A stretch of DNA of 44,046 nt from CAMQRS01 sp964370065. GTDB taxonomy: Bacteria; Bacillota_I; Bacilli_A; Erysipelotrichales; Erysipelotrichaceae. The translations under genes and the position numbers were made by a program. This document shows positions 42,739-44,046 of this stretch, one piece after another. The stretch is taken from positions 1 through 44,046 of the forward strand of contig CAYJGK010000013.1 in the NCBI GenBank assembly GCA_964370065.1, in the 5' to 3' direction. Below the pieces are notes generated by a model that was not told where the DNA came from, did not search any database, and saw nothing but the letters and a program-made list of their open reading frames with translations. The first letter of the stretch is position 1. Each line of letters starts with the position of its first letter.

Positions 42739-44013
42739 ATGAAAGAAAAAAACTTAATTATTGGCATAAATGAAAAGCCAAAAGCAAGTATGTGGTTATT
42801 ACTTAGTTTCCAACATGTATTTGCAATGTTTGGAGCAACTATATTAGTTCCAATTTTAACTGGTTTCCCTGTATCAGTTGCGTTATTTGCATCAGGAGTT
42901 GGGACGTTAATTTATACGTTCTGTACAAAAGGTAAAGTGCCAGTATATCTAGGGTCATCATTTGCGTATATTACTGCTGTAGTATTAGCAGTAGAAGCAA
43001 TGGGTGGAAATATCTCGGCAGCTCAAACTGGTTTAATGTTGGTTGGATTAATTTATGTTGTTGTAGCAATTATTATTAAATTTACGGGTAAAGAATGGGT
43101 TGATAAGTTATTACCGCCAATCGTAATTGGACCGATGATTGCGGTTATTGGGTTAAGCTTAGCAGGTTCTGCAGTATCCAATGCAGGATTTAATGCGAAT
43201 GGTACACCGGAGCAAATGATTGTTGCGATCATTACATTTTTAGTTGCAGCATCTATTTCAGTTTATGCAAAAGGATTCTTTAAAATCATTCCTTTTTTAA
43301 TTGCAATTGTTGTTGGATACATTGCAGCGTTATTATTTGGCATAGTAGATTTATCAGCATTAGAAAATGCATCTTTATTTGCTATTCCTGAATTTGCTTT
43401 TCCATTCCATGTAGAAGGATTTAGACAATATGAATTCTACTTTGGACCTGAAACATTAGCTATTTTACCAGTTGCAATTGTGACGATTTCTGAACATATT
43501 GGGGATCATACAGTATTAGGTAAAATTTGTGGAAAGAACTTCTTAAAAGAACCAGGTTTAGACAAAACATTGATTGGTGATGGTGTAGCAACTGCTGTAT
43601 CAGCATTCTTGGGTGGTCCTGCTAATACAACGTATGGAGAAAATACGGGTGTGATTGGAATGACTAAAATTGGTTCAGTGTATGTAACTTGTGGGGCGGC
43701 AATTATTGCCATCTTATTATCTTGTTTAAGTTATGTGTCTGCATTCATAAGTTCTATCCCAGTATGTGTGCTAGGAGGAATGAGTATTTTATTATATGGT
43801 GTTATCGCAAGTAATGGGTTACGTATCTTAGTTGATAACAAGGTTGATTTTTCTAAACAAAGAAACTTAATCATTGCATCAGCGATGTTAGTTATCGGTT
43901 TAGGTGGAGCCATGTTCCCGTTAGGTGGAAGTGCAACGTTATCTGGTACTGCATTGGCTGCTATAGTAGGTGTGGTATTAAACTTAATTTTAATAGAAAA
44001 AAAAGCTAAATAA
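42739..44013 (+). CDS. uraA: Uracil permease (NCS2/UraA family)
   Basis: A 424-residue membrane transporter, probably a uracil:proton symporter. It has the NCS2 pattern of many hydrophobic helices and blocks close to UraA/PyrP: LLSFQHVFAMFGATILVP, the substrate-site region VAIVTISEHIGDHTVLGK, KEPGLDKTLIGDG, and GGPANTTYGENTGVIGMTK. The last two separate the uracil branch from xanthine/urate members. RBS AAAGGAG precedes the ATG. It is monocistronic, between its own promoter and terminator. Confidence 0.93.
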   Translation: MKEKNLIIGINEKPKASMWLLLSFQHVFAMFGATILVPILTGFPVSVALFASGVGTLIYTFCTKGKVPVYLGSSFAYITAVVLAVEAMGGNISAAQTGLMLVGLIYVVVAIIIKFTGKEWVDKLLPPIVIGPMIAVIGLSLAGSAVSNAGFNANGTPEQMIVAIITFLVAASISVYAKGFFKIIPFLIAIVVGYIAALLFGIVDLSALENASLFAIPEFAFPFHVEGFRQYEFYFGPETLAILPVAIVTISEHIGDHTVLGKICGKNFLKEPGLDKTLIGDGVATAVSAFLGGPANTTYGENTGVIGMTKIGSVYVTCGAAIIAILLSCLSYVSAFISSIPVCVLGGMSILLYGVIASNGLRILVDNKVDFSKQRNLIIASAMLVIGLGGAMFPLGGSATLSGTALAAIVGVVLNLILIEKKAK

Positions 44014-44014
44014 A

Positions 44015-44046
44015 AAAAGGTGTAAATCATTTGATTTACACCTTTT
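44015..44046 (+). terminator. Terminator after uraA, at the window edge
   Basis: AAAAGGTGTAAATCA (44015-44029) pairs with TGATTTACACCTTTT (44032-44046), which ends at the right border of the window. The A/T flanks would let it work in both directions. Confidence 0.8.

Noticed and set aside
1..44046. Mobile element, prophage, CRISPR or toxin-antitoxin system
   Set aside because: I looked for transposase or integrase motifs, regularly spaced repeats and small paired genes and found none; spacing, codon use and gene order look like stable core chromosome.

Overview
The window is an AT-rich (roughly one-third G+C by eye), densely coding stretch of a Firmicutes chromosome. Gene content, order and leader RNAs are Bacillus-like, but several genes are reduced or divergent: a degenerate FtsA, a short Hom, and a priA-rpmB cluster without def, fmt or spoVM. 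Together these suggest an Erysipelotrichia-type low-GC Firmicute. The lineage is an inference. TGA is used as a stop (for example in the sulP and rlmN genes), so the genetic code is the standard bacterial one. I see no tRNA, rRNA, CRISPR array, insertion sequence or phage gene.

Layout. 1-2.6 kb: the 3' end of a repeat-containing surface protein, a cyclophilin-type lipoprotein and a membrane-anchored protein of unknown function. 2.6-9 kb: a divergent threonine regulon, hom-lysC-asd on the minus strand and thrC-thrB-thrR on the plus strand, with overlapping promoters flanked by an inverted repeat. 9-13.6 kb: the division/translation cluster sepF-ylmH-divIVA followed by a T-box leader and ileS. 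13.7-19.8 kb: a VanRS-like two-component system, then a three-gene wall-polymer glycosylation operon (YfhO-type GT-C protein, CsbB-type GT2, GtcA-type flippase). 19.9-24.5 kb: a SulP transporter, a Cof-type phosphatase, a GNAT acetyltransferase and an ABC-F ATPase. 24.6-30.7 kb: gltB-gltD (glutamate synthase), whose short leader contains an intrinsic terminator. 30.7-39.9 kb: a compact housekeeping operon priA-rsmB-rlmN-stp-prkC-rsgA-rpe-thiN that converges on rpmB. 40.2-42.6 kb: a divergent ftsA and ftsZ behind a perfect palindrome. 42.7-44 kb: a uracil permease.

How the genes work together. Amino-acid supply is covered by the aspartate-to-threonine pathway and by glutamate synthase; IleRS synthesis is coupled to uncharged tRNA-Ile by the T-box. 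Division functions (SepF, DivIVA, FtsA, FtsZ) sit in two separate places about 30 kb apart, although in Bacillus they form one neighbourhood. Envelope functions include the glycosylation operon, the PASTA kinase/phosphatase pair and secreted or surface proteins. No complete undescribed system stands out. The most interesting signals are the FtsA lacking its phosphate-binding glycines, the YfhO protein with an apparent degenerate GT2 domain at its N-terminus, the gltB leader terminator, and the operator-like palindromes before hom/thrC, ftsA and sulP.
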